14,784 nucleotides of DNA from Planococcaceae bacterium UBA3370 (GTDB taxonomy: Bacteria > Bacillota > Bacilli > Bacillales_A > Planococcaceae), in contig DEQI01000296.1 of the NCBI GenBank assembly GCA_002360295.1, forward strand, positions 1-14,784, read 5' to 3'. Made by a program: the position numbers and the translations under genes. Below, in pieces: positions 7,250 through 14,085 of the stretch. The notes beneath the pieces are model-generated. The model was not told where the DNA came from and searched no databases. It was given only the letters and a program-made list of their open reading frames with translations. Every line of letters starts with the position of its first letter. Within the stretch, counting starts at the first letter, position 1.

Positions 7250-8383
7250 TTAATTCGCTCCGTAATACCAAATACCATGCGACTCAACACCTAACCAATC
7301 TTCAAAATATTCATCGATATAGGTTTGCACATCTATGTCTGCAAAGCGTTCAGGGTATAAATATTTTGCTAATTGTACGCGACCGATAAACCCTTTATCT
7401 GATCCGAAGAAATTGGTATAGAACATATATACATCTTTATTTTTCCCTGCCGTCATTTGGCTAACAGCTGTATTGTTCACAACGTTATCTAATACTTCTG
7501 TAAAACTCGTTGCATCTGTCGCCTCATAACCACCATAGAAATTCCCATGTAAAGTAATGACATCTGGATTTACTGTTAATACGTATTCTTCATCAACATT
7601 TACTGTTGTAGAGGATTCTGTTGGGTCCCACTTGATATCTTTAGCAGGGTCCAGCCCACCAGCTAAAATGGTTGCATAGCCTTCACCAACCCCTGCATCC
7701 CCTTGAAGAGTTGTGGCTGGGTAAATGTTATATTTTCCATTTGTATTTAAAGCACCCGCAGATAAGGCAAGTACTGTTTTCTTCTCCTCTTCGGGGATTT
7801 CTTTCACACGTTCGGCTAAAGTTTGTTCTATGTCATGTTTCCAAGCTAAATAGTGTTGCGCTTTTTCTTCTTTCCCAAAGATTTTAGCAAGAGTAAGAAG
7901 CTCTTCATCCATTTCCTCTGGCAAATAGTTATTTAATCGCACAACTTTTATACCCGCTGGCTCTAATTTTTCTTCCAGCGAATTGTCCGGTCGATTCGTA
8001 AACGTAAATACTACTTCAGGCTTTAATGCTAAGATGGATTCAATATTCAGTTCATTTGTTTTACCTACATCCGGTAAATGATTTAACCCTAAATAGCCAT
8101 TGTTTTTAATCGTATAATCACCCGTTGCGATGATGACATCAGAAGCACCTAGTAAGGTTAAGGCTTCTGCTGTATTTCGATTTATGACGACCGCTTTAGT
8201 AATGGGTAAAGCTAACGTAATTTCTTTACCTGCTGTATCTGTAAAAGTGATGTTATCCGTTGATTGTGTTGATTCTTGTTGTACTGCACTTGCTGGTGTA
8301 GCCTGTTCTTTGTCATTCGAGCATCCAACTAATAAAAGCACAAATATAAAACTGAATAGTAATCTTTGAAAACTTTTTTTCAT
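7250..8383 (-). CDS. btuF: ABC importer substrate-binding lipoprotein, first system (BtuF-like), directly under the B12 riboswitch
   Basis: A 377-residue lipoprotein. The signal peptide has a Lys/Arg head, a hydrophobic core (LLFSFIFVLLLVG) and Cys21 of the lipobox LLVGC, followed by a Gln/Ser/Thr-rich spacer. The remainder is a type III periplasmic-binding-protein fold (PF01497): lobe one from about residue 60 (AVVINRNTAEALTLLG) with the typical LPDVGKTNELNIESILALKPEVV stretch (over about 103-125), a linker helix, and lobe two ending in YLYPERFADIDVQTYIDEY. It is longer than the second system's binding protein by 48 residues. AAGGAG lies 8 bases before the ATG. It is the first gene after the cobalamin riboswitch and terminator, 51 bases downstream of the T-tract, so it is the most directly B12-repressed gene. 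Cobalamin or cobinamide binding is inferred from that position. Confidence 0.88.
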   Translation of the reverse strand: MKKSFQRLLFSFIFVLLLVGCSNDKEQATPASAVQQESTQSTDNITFTDTAGKEITLALPITKAVVINRNTAEALTLLGASDVIIATGDYTIKNNGYLGLNHLPDVGKTNELNIESILALKPEVVFTFTNRPDNSLEEKLEPAGIKVVRLNNYLPEEMDEELLTLAKIFGKEEKAQHYLAWKHDIEQTLAERVKEIPEEEKKTVLALSAGALNTNGKYNIYPATTLQGDAGVGEGYATILAGGLDPAKDIKWDPTESSTTVNVDEEYVLTVNPDVITLHGNFYGGYEATDATSFTEVLDNVVNNTAVSQMTAGKNKDVYMFYTNFFGSDKGFIGRVQLAKYLYPERFADIDVQTYIDEYFEDWLGVESHGIWYYGAN

Positions 8384-8434
8384 TTTTATCTCTCCTTGAA
8401 TCTTAAATTTTTGTATTAAACTGATTCAAAACCG

Positions 8435-8468
8435 AAAAAAAACATGTAAACATAGGATTGTTTACATG
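8435..8468 (-). terminator. Intrinsic terminator, expression platform of the cobalamin riboswitch
   Basis: On the minus strand CATGTAAACA (8468-8459) and TGTTTACATG (8452-8443) form a perfect 10-bp stem with a 6-base loop, followed directly by eight T residues (8442-8435). It lies between the aptamer and the btuF-like gene, so it is the likely off-switch when cobalamin is bound. The stem is AT-rich, perhaps making it easy to disrupt. It also lies in the path of any read-through from the upstream biosynthesis genes. Confidence 0.85.
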
Positions 8469-8525
8469 CGAAAGCTAACACTATTCAGCAAAGTGGATAG
8501 TACAACGCCCTCCCTATAATCCCGT

Positions 8526-8693
8526 AGGTGTACTGTTTATTACGAGGCAGGTCTCCTGACTTATCTTCATTGCGCGTTATCCCTTCCCGATTGCTCAGTG
8601 GTTTTGTATAACTTGCTCCGAATTACAGTGGCGGGTACCGTGTCGAAATTGCATCGAGCTTCCCTTTTAAGTAACAAATAATTGCTACACCTC
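8526..8693 (-). ncRNA. Adenosylcobalamin riboswitch aptamer
   Basis: On the minus strand the family landmarks occur in order: P1 5' strand (GAGGTGTA at 8693-8686 and TTGTTAC just after), the TTAAAAGGGAAGC start, the conserved core GGTACCCGCCACTGTAA (about 8638-8622), a CCACTG segment, TCGGGAAGGG, and the B12 box AAGTCAGGAGACCTGCCT (8562-8545). The 3' P1 strand is GTAATAA (pairing TTGTTAC with one G-U) and TACACCT (8532-8526, pairing AGGTGTA). These are the defining elements of the cobalamin riboswitch class. It precedes the transport cassette and is followed by a terminator, so bound B12 should stop transcription before the importer genes. The exact subclass (adenosyl- or methyl/hydroxocobalamin) is not proven here; the overall architecture suits the adenosyl type. 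Confidence 0.95.
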
Positions 8694-8712
8694 ATAATGA
8701 AAATATTTAATT

Positions 8713-8718
8713 ATTATA
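8713..8718 (-). promoter_or_regulatory. Candidate -10 element for the riboswitch transcript
   Basis: A consensus TATAAT lies on the minus strand 5 bases after the cbiP stop codon and about 20 bases before the first P1 base of the aptamer, a suitable place for the leader promoter. No good TTGACA-like -35 box is visible at 16-18 bases upstream, within the cbiP tail, so the call is tentative. The leader could also be entered by read-through from cbiP. Confidence 0.4.
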
Positions 8719-8722
8719 GGTA

Positions 8723-10216
8723 TTAACGCTGCATAATCTCATAAACCTGTTCCATATTTACATGCGCTCGTACATGATTTGCTAATCTTTCATAGGCTTC
8801 ATCACGTAGCTCTGCATCACTTTTAACATCAATTGCTAAAGGTGTTAGTCCTTTTTGAATACGAATTTCATTCATGATGCGTCTAGTAACATGGCGATTA
8901 TGGAAAATACCATGCAAATATGTTCCATATACTTTTCCATCTGCGGATACAGCACCATCTAAACGGCCATCTTGTAAAGAAATAAATGGTTTTGTGCCTT
9001 GTTTTAACTCCGAGCGACCTAAATGAATTTCATAGCCAGATACTTCTTCCTTTGTTGACATAATCGTACCTGATATTTGAACCGTTTTTTTATTGGCCAT
9101 AAAAGTCGTTTCAATACCTAATAAACCAAGACCCTTTTCAATACTGCCACTACCTTCTATTCCTTGTGGATCCATTAACAAATCACCAAGCATTTGGTAG
9201 CCACCACAAATACCTATTATGACTGCACCTTGTTTATGGAGATTGAGTAAGGCATGATAAAGACCTGTCGTTTTCAGCCAATGTAAATCATCTATCGTAT
9301 TTTTCGTACCAGGTATAATCACTATATCTGGATTCCCCAGGTCTAGGGTGCTAGCTACCATACGAACTCCAACACCAGGCTCATTAAATAATGGATCAAT
9401 GTCTGTAAAGTTTGAAATGCGAGGTAAGCGTATCATGGCAACATCAATGTCAAATTCACCTGGCTTCGGTTTTTTTAATCGTAATGATGACAAGGCTAAA
9501 GAATCTTCCGCATCAATTTGAACATCCATATACGGGATTACACCTAATACTGGAATTCCTGTTTCTTTCTCCACCCAATCAAGCCCATCATCTAGAAGCT
9601 CCTTCATACCTCGGAATTTATTAATAATCAGCCCTTTGACGCGCGCTCTTTCTGATTCATCTAGTAGGGCAAGTGTTCCTATTATGGAGGCAAAAACACC
9701 ACCTCGATCAATATCCGCTACTAATATAACTGCTGCATCAGCTAAATGGGCCATCCGCATATTGGCAATATCTCGTGCTTTTAAATTAATTTCAGCAGGA
9801 CTACCTGCACCTTCGAGCACGATAATTTCATAGTTCTCTTGCAAATAACGAACTGATTTTTCTACTTCTGGCATAACCTGCTCTACGAAATTGTTTCGAT
9901 AAGTTTTAGCATCCATATCTAAATGGTGCTTACCATGTAGCACGACTTCAGATACCATATCTTGCTTTGGCTTTAATAATATTGGATTCATATGTGTGGT
10001 AGCTTTTACACGAGCAGCCTCTGCTTGAACACCTTGTGCACGTCCAATTTCTCCACCATCTTCTGTGATGTAAGAATTGAGTGCCATATTTTGAGATTTA
10101 AAAGGAACAACACGGTAGCCATCGTTTGAAAAAATGCGGCATAACGCAGTACAAATCATACTTTTTCCAACATCAGAGGCAGTCCCTTGCACCATTATTG
10201 CCTTTGCATTTGTCAT
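8723..10216 (-). CDS. cbiP: Cobyric acid synthase CbiP (CobQ)
   Basis: A 497-residue glutamine amidotransferase that amidates side chains b, d, e and g of adenosylcobyrinic a,c-diamide to give cobyric acid. The N-terminal ATPase domain has the P-loop GTASDVGKS (11-19) and the family stretch FKSQNMALNSYITEDGGEIG (39-58). ADIDRGG follows at about 167-173. The C-terminal class I glutaminase domain has the nucleophile Cys337 in GICGGYQMLG and His435 in GTYLHGIF. Length is normal for the family. Its ATG overlaps the adenosyltransferase stop by one base (TAATG). It is the last gene before the riboswitch, with no terminator of its own between the stop and the aptamer. Confidence 0.97.
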   Translation of the reverse strand: MTNAKAIMVQGTASDVGKSMICTALCRIFSNDGYRVVPFKSQNMALNSYITEDGGEIGRAQGVQAEAARVKATTHMNPILLKPKQDMVSEVVLHGKHHLDMDAKTYRNNFVEQVMPEVEKSVRYLQENYEIIVLEGAGSPAEINLKARDIANMRMAHLADAAVILVADIDRGGVFASIIGTLALLDESERARVKGLIINKFRGMKELLDDGLDWVEKETGIPVLGVIPYMDVQIDAEDSLALSSLRLKKPKPGEFDIDVAMIRLPRISNFTDIDPLFNEPGVGVRMVASTLDLGNPDIVIIPGTKNTIDDLHWLKTTGLYHALLNLHKQGAVIIGICGGYQMLGDLLMDPQGIEGSGSIEKGLGLLGIETTFMANKKTVQISGTIMSTKEEVSGYEIHLGRSELKQGTKPFISLQDGRLDGAVSADGKVYGTYLHGIFHNRHVTRRIMNEIRIQKGLTPLAIDVKSDAELRDEAYERLANHVRAHVNMEQVYEIMQR

Positions 10217-10752
10217 TAAAACTCAAGCCCCTTCACAGCTGGAATACCTTCCTCATAATAATGCTTTGTTGGTGCAATGGTTGATACTAAATCAGCCATC
10301 GCCTGAACCGATGGATGTGCATCTCTCCCTGTGATAACCACATGCATGTTTGCTGGTCTATTTTGTATTGCTTCAATGACTTCTGTTAAAGGCAAAACGT
10401 CTTCAATTGGAAACTTTGTAATAGCTAGCGCGTTATTCAACTCATCTAATACTAGTAAATCGATTGATTCATCCTGTAAAGCTTGTTTTGCTTTTTCCCA
10501 TGCAAGCTTCAATGCTGTTCGATGTTCTTCTGGTGTCTTTGTCCATGTAAAACCGATACCGAGCTGCTCCGTTTCAACACCTAATTTCCGTAGAGCAATT
10601 TGTTCTCCGTATGTACGCTCTGGTGATTTAATAAATTGCATAAAACGCACTTGTAACCCACGACCGAGTGCTCGTAATGTAACGCCAAGTGCTGCTGTCG
10701 TTTTACCTTTCCCTTCACCCGTGTAAACAAGTACTAGTCCTTTCGTTGCCAT
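10216..10752 (-). CDS. btuR: Cob(I)alamin/cob(I)yrinic acid a,c-diamide adenosyltransferase (BtuR/CobO type)
   Basis: A 178-residue enzyme that transfers the 5'-deoxyadenosyl group of ATP to the Co(I) corrinoid, acting on new intermediates and on salvaged corrinoids. The P-loop variant GEGKGKTT (12-19) near the N-terminus, the VRFMQFIKSPERTYGE segment and a Walker B-like LLVLDELNNAL (99-109) identify the CobA/CobO/BtuR family, not the PduO or EutT types. The ending GIPAVKGLEF is characteristic. AAGGA lies 9 bases before the ATG, and the gene starts 12 bases after the nitroreductase stop. Placement next to cbiP fits, since CbiP prefers adenosylated substrate. Confidence 0.95.
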   Translation of the reverse strand: MATKGLVLVYTGEGKGKTTAALGVTLRALGRGLQVRFMQFIKSPERTYGEQIALRKLGVETEQLGIGFTWTKTPEEHRTALKLAWEKAKQALQDESIDLLVLDELNNALAITKFPIEDVLPLTEVIEAIQNRPANMHVVITGRDAHPSVQAMADLVSTIAPTKHYYEEGIPAVKGLEF

Positions 10753-10764
10753 ATGTTCACATCC

Positions 10765-11325
10765 TTATAACCATGTTGTTTTTTCTATAAATGGCGTACG
10801 CTTTTTTTCTGTTGCTGGTAGCTCTTCTGGATAACCAAGAAAAATAGTTCCGACTACTTGCTGGTTAGTAGATGCTCCAATAAATTCATGCATCGCTGGA
10901 TCATGTACTAATCCAACTCCACGTGTGCGCCATACAAAGCCTAAGCCTAATTCTTCTGCCGCTAGCCACATTGACATGATGGCACTACATACAGCAAAGA
11001 CATTATCTTTTGTAGCATCTGGATCGCCCTCAACCATATCGGAAGTGACAACTATCACAACAGGTGTCGTTTGCACTACTTTTAAAGAGCTTTCTACTAA
11101 TTGTGGTTTCGTTGGAAAACGATTGAGTAAATAATGATGTGCTACCTTTTCATACTGTTTTAATGCATCACCTTGTATTACATAAAAATGCCAAGGTTCA
11201 CGCAGCCGATCATTTGGTGCATATGTTGCCGCTTCTAAAATCTGTTCTATTTTTTCACGTTCTACAGGCTGTGTTGTATAATTTCGTACAGCACGTCTAT
11301 TTTTTAAAGCTGTTAATATGCTCAT
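10765..11325 (-). CDS. cbiY: Nitroreductase-family flavoprotein in the position of cbiY
   Basis: A 186-residue protein of the FMN-dependent nitroreductase fold: N-terminal LKNRRAVRNY with the phosphate-binding Arg cluster (9-16), EAATYAPNDRLREPWHFYVI (31-50), a central helix SMWLAAEELGLGF (118-130) and GTIFLGYPEE (159-168). It overlaps the SUMT gene by 4 bases (ATGA), with GGAGG 10 bases before the start. It sits between SUMT and btuR, the place I recall as cbiY in the B. megaterium cobI operon; the symbol rests on that order only. It is shorter than BluB (about 220 residues) and lacks its hallmarks: RRAVR instead of RRDVR and VWRTRG instead of a GWVSIF-like motif. So 5,6-dimethylbenzimidazole synthesis is not supported; a reductase acting on the corrinoid or its cobalt is possible (inference). 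Confidence 0.75.
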   Translation of the reverse strand: MSILTALKNRRAVRNYTTQPVEREKIEQILEAATYAPNDRLREPWHFYVIQGDALKQYEKVAHHYLLNRFPTKPQLVESSLKVVQTTPVVIVVTSDMVEGDPDATKDNVFAVCSAIMSMWLAAEELGLGFVWRTRGVGLVHDPAMHEFIGASTNQQVVGTIFLGYPEELPATEKKRTPFIEKTTWL

Positions 11326-12086
11326 TCCACAAACGCCTCCACTTTCTCTTTAAACCACTTGATATCGCTACGGACATTGACAACATCCCCTACTAAAATC
11401 ATAGAAGGATTGAGGTAACCTTTCGTTTTTATGTCCGCTGCAATCGTTTCTAATGTGCCAATTAATGTACGCTGATGATCTGTAGTTCCCCATTCAATAA
11501 CAGCGACTGCTGTTTCAGGATGACGACCGTGTAAAATCAACTGTTTTGTAATGTGCTCGATATTGCCAACGCTCATGTAAAAAGCTACCGTATCAATATG
11601 AGCAAGGGATGACCAGTGCAGAAAATCATTGCCTTTTTCAGCACGTCCATGACCCGTGACAATGGCAAAGCTTGTTGCATAGTCACGATGTGTTACGGGA
11701 ATCCCTGCATATGCTGGGGCTGCAATTCCTGCTGTGATACCTGGTACAACCTCATACGGAATATTTGCTGCTTTTAATACAGCCGCTTCTTCCGCACCAC
11801 GTCCAAATACAAAGGGATCGCCACCCTTTAAGCGTACTACTACTTTACCGGCTAATGCTTCTCGAACAAGTAGTTCATGAATTTGCTCTTGTATAAGCCC
11901 ATGATTTCCTGGACTTTTCCCACAAAAAACAAGCTCGGCATCTTTTTTGGCATATGATAATAACTGTTTATTGACAAGACGGTCATAAGCAATAACATCT
12001 GCCTGTTGAATACATTCTGCCCCGTAAACTGTAATTAGTTTTGGATCGCCTGGACCGGCGCCAACTAAATATACTTTTCCTGTCAT
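11322..12086 (-). CDS. cobA: Uroporphyrinogen-III C-methyltransferase (SUMT)
   Basis: SUMT methylates uroporphyrinogen III at C2 and C7 with SAM to give precorrin-2, the branch point to siroheme and cobalamin. The 254-residue protein has the tetrapyrrole methylase signatures: YLVGAGPGDPKLIT (6-19), VVRLKGGDPFVFGRGAEE (83-100), VPGITAGIAAPAYAGIPVTHR (about 114-134) and AFYMSVGN (168-175). The frame is open 15 codons further upstream, but I chose ATG 12086: it begins right at the conserved MTGKVYLVGAGPGDP and makes a 4-base ATGA overlap with the SirC gene, the same junction as its neighbours. It is a single-domain enzyme, with the CysG dehydrogenase half encoded by the gene before it. Confidence 0.95.
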   Translation of the reverse strand: MTGKVYLVGAGPGDPKLITVYGAECIQQADVIAYDRLVNKQLLSYAKKDAELVFCGKSPGNHGLIQEQIHELLVREALAGKVVVRLKGGDPFVFGRGAEEAAVLKAANIPYEVVPGITAGIAAPAYAGIPVTHRDYATSFAIVTGHGRAEKGNDFLHWSSLAHIDTVAFYMSVGNIEHITKQLILHGRHPETAVAVIEWGTTDHQRTLIGTLETIAADIKTKGYLNPSMILVGDVVNVRSDIKWFKEKVEAFVE

Positions 12087-12721
12087 AAAGTTCGAGCTCC
12101 ATCTAATAAATTTTGCAAAAATGTTTCGCAACGTTTTTTATCGCCCTGTGCAAGCCAATCAAATAGTTCAGGGTGCAATGATTGTTGTAGTGCATTCCGT
12201 TTGGCAACGGGATCTGTCACATTAGCTAAAATTTGATGGCGGCAGTGCTTTAAAAATTCAATATATTGTACATAGCTTTCATCAAATTGCGCAGCTAAAT
12301 CGGCTTTTAACTTTTTTGTATAGCCTGGATTTGTACCTGATGTCGAGACTGTTATCACTAAATCTCCACGTCTTATTACAGCTGGATTAATAAAATCAAC
12401 GCGTCCTTTCGCATCTGCGCGAGATAGTTGCTGCCAATGCTGGGTCGCTTCCTCTACTGCGTCATTCACTGATTCACTATTCGTTGTAGCAAAAATTAAT
12501 ATGGCATCATCCACATCTCTTGCTTCAAATACTTTTTCATGCCACGTTACATTTTCCTTTTGTGTATAGGTTTCTAATTCAGGGGTAATTTGCGGACTGA
12601 TAATATGAATATCCGCTTTTGTTGGCAGTAACCCCTTTACTTTTTGAGTGGCTACTTTACCTCCCCCAACAACAACTACCTTTTTATAATCCATGTTTAA
12701 CATGGCGGGAAAATAGTTCAT
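12083..12721 (-). CDS. sirC: Precorrin-2 dehydrogenase (SirC/CysG N-terminal type)
   Basis: A 212-residue NAD-dependent enzyme oxidising precorrin-2 to sirohydrochlorin, the substrate of CbiX. The Rossmann motif VVVVGGGKVATQKV (15-28) is near the N-terminus; Asp103 in LSRADAKGRVDFINPA is at the place of the catalytic Asp of Met8p and CysG; VSTSGTNPGYTKKLKADL (125-142) is the family's substrate region. The C-terminal helical domain is complete. It is similar to Bacillus YlnF/SirC in size. It overlaps cbiA (ATGA, 12718-12721) and the SUMT gene (ATGA, 12083-12086), so the three are likely translationally coupled. Ferrochelatase activity, seen in some relatives, is not needed here and cannot be judged from sequence. 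Confidence 0.93.
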   Translation of the reverse strand: MNYFPAMLNMDYKKVVVVGGGKVATQKVKGLLPTKADIHIISPQITPELETYTQKENVTWHEKVFEARDVDDAILIFATTNSESVNDAVEEATQHWQQLSRADAKGRVDFINPAVIRRGDLVITVSTSGTNPGYTKKLKADLAAQFDESYVQYIEFLKHCRHQILANVTDPVAKRNALQQSLHPELFDWLAQGDKKRCETFLQNLLDGARTL

Positions 12722-14073
12722 TCCTTCACCTTCTTACATGCTGCGATCCAGTTATCAACTAAGGAAGGATTTGATGCAAAATGGAAGTGCGTATAGCCTG
12801 CTACAAGATTTCCTTTTGTATAACCTTCAGCCTTTTGCCCAAACCGTCCAGTTGTATAGTAGGCAGGCGTATCTCCCTTACCTACGAATGTGGAATAATG
12901 AAATTCGTGTCCTTTTGCTGTTTCTTGCTCATTAATAAGGAAGTTCTCTTTCGTTCCTGTAATTTCACGATACCCAAGAGCCGCAAGCTTTTTTTGCATT
13001 TTCACTTCCCCCTGAATAACACCAAGCATTGGATAACGAATACCATCAGTAGTTGTGATGGCTTCTGTTAAATACATATATCCACCACATTCCGCTAATG
13101 TAGGTGTCCCACTAGTAATGACGGCTTTAATTGATTCACTAGTCACATGACATTGTGCAAGCTGCTCCGCAAATTCCTCAGGGAAACCACCACCAATATA
13201 TAATCCATCTGCTTTCGGTACTGGTTCATTATTAAGCGGTGAAAAGTAGGCGATATCTGCCCCTCTCGCACGAAGTAGCTCAATATTTTCCTCATAGTAA
13301 AAGTTGAATGCTGCATCTTTTGCTACAGCGATTGTTACATGTTGATTTTGCTGCTGCTCAAACAGATTCCCTTTTTGGACTAGAGGTGTTGCTTTTGTTA
13401 ATGCAAGTAATTGTTCAAGGTCAACCGTTTCAGCAATTAAATGTCCGAGCTGCGAAAAAAATGTTTCGAGTTCTCCTCGTTCAATGGCAGGAATTAATCC
13501 TAAATGTCTGCTCGGAATCGATAAAGTGGCTTCTTTTTTTAAATAACCAATGACAGGTATATGACATTCTTGTTCTACTGCCGCTTTTACTAATTCGAAA
13601 TGGCTAACACTACCTACTTGATTGACAATAACCGCCACAATATTTGGTTCTGAAGACAATGTTTGAAAGCCTTTCACTATAGCTGCTACACTTCTTGCCA
13701 TACTAGCAGCGTTGACAATGAGAACGACAGGTGATTTTGTAATAACACTTAGTTCTGCCGTTGAACCCACATCATGAAGCGGATTTTTCCCGTCATAAAA
13801 GCCCATTACCCCCTCAATGATCGATACATCTGCCCCTTCACTTGCTCGACTGACAATGTCTACAACCGTATTATGAGATAACATCCAACTATCAATATTT
13901 CGTGATACGCGACCTGTAACCGCGCTATGATAGGTCGGGTCAATATAATCTGGACCACATTTAAAGCCTTGTACGACATGCCCTTTATTTTTCAGCGCTT
14001 GCATCAGACCAATTGTAAAAGTCGTTTTCCCTACGCCACTACCCGTCCCTGCAATAACGAAACGATTTGTCAT
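12718..14073 (-). CDS. cbiA: Cobyrinic acid a,c-diamide synthase CbiA (CobB)
   Basis: A 451-residue amidotransferase that amidates the a and c side chains of cobyrinic acid using ATP and glutamine. The N-terminal domain has the P-loop GTGSGVGKTT (9-18), the KCGPDYIDPTYHSAVTGR stretch (38-55) and IIEGVMGFYDG (86-96). The C-terminal glutaminase domain has GLYIGGGFPEEF and nucleophile Cys329 in LAECGGYMYL; GYTHFHF near the end carries the His. A GTG at 14082 is in frame, but it overlaps the AGGAGGT ribosome binding site (14087-14081); the ATG at 14073, 7 bases after that site, is the real start. The ribosome binding site overlaps the cbiG stop codon, and the gene's end overlaps sirC by 4 bases. 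Confidence 0.96.
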   Translation of the reverse strand: MTNRFVIAGTGSGVGKTTFTIGLMQALKNKGHVVQGFKCGPDYIDPTYHSAVTGRVSRNIDSWMLSHNTVVDIVSRASEGADVSIIEGVMGFYDGKNPLHDVGSTAELSVITKSPVVLIVNAASMARSVAAIVKGFQTLSSEPNIVAVIVNQVGSVSHFELVKAAVEQECHIPVIGYLKKEATLSIPSRHLGLIPAIERGELETFFSQLGHLIAETVDLEQLLALTKATPLVQKGNLFEQQQNQHVTIAVAKDAAFNFYYEENIELLRARGADIAYFSPLNNEPVPKADGLYIGGGFPEEFAEQLAQCHVTSESIKAVITSGTPTLAECGGYMYLTEAITTTDGIRYPMLGVIQGEVKMQKKLAALGYREITGTKENFLINEQETAKGHEFHYSTFVGKGDTPAYYTTGRFGQKAEGYTKGNLVAGYTHFHFASNPSLVDNWIAACKKVKE

Positions 14074-14085
14074 ATGCGGCACCTC

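Noticed and set aside
8435..8468. Perfect inverted repeat as an operator or mobile-element end
   Set aside because: The T8 tract directly after the stem and its place behind a riboswitch aptamer make an intrinsic terminator the better reading; no transposase or target duplication is near.
10331..10726. 131-codon plus-strand open frame
   Set aside because: Antisense to the well-supported btuR gene; low-complexity Ser/Ala/Cys content as expected of a shadow frame.
12087..12131. Fifteen-codon N-terminal extension of SUMT
   Set aside because: The added residues match no SUMT sequence and lie inside the sirC coding region, while the ATG at 12086 gives the ATGA junction and the canonical N-terminus.
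14080..14082. GTG as the cbiA start
   Set aside because: The codon overlaps the AGGAGGT ribosome binding site; the ATG at 14073 is correctly spaced and begins at the conserved N-terminus.
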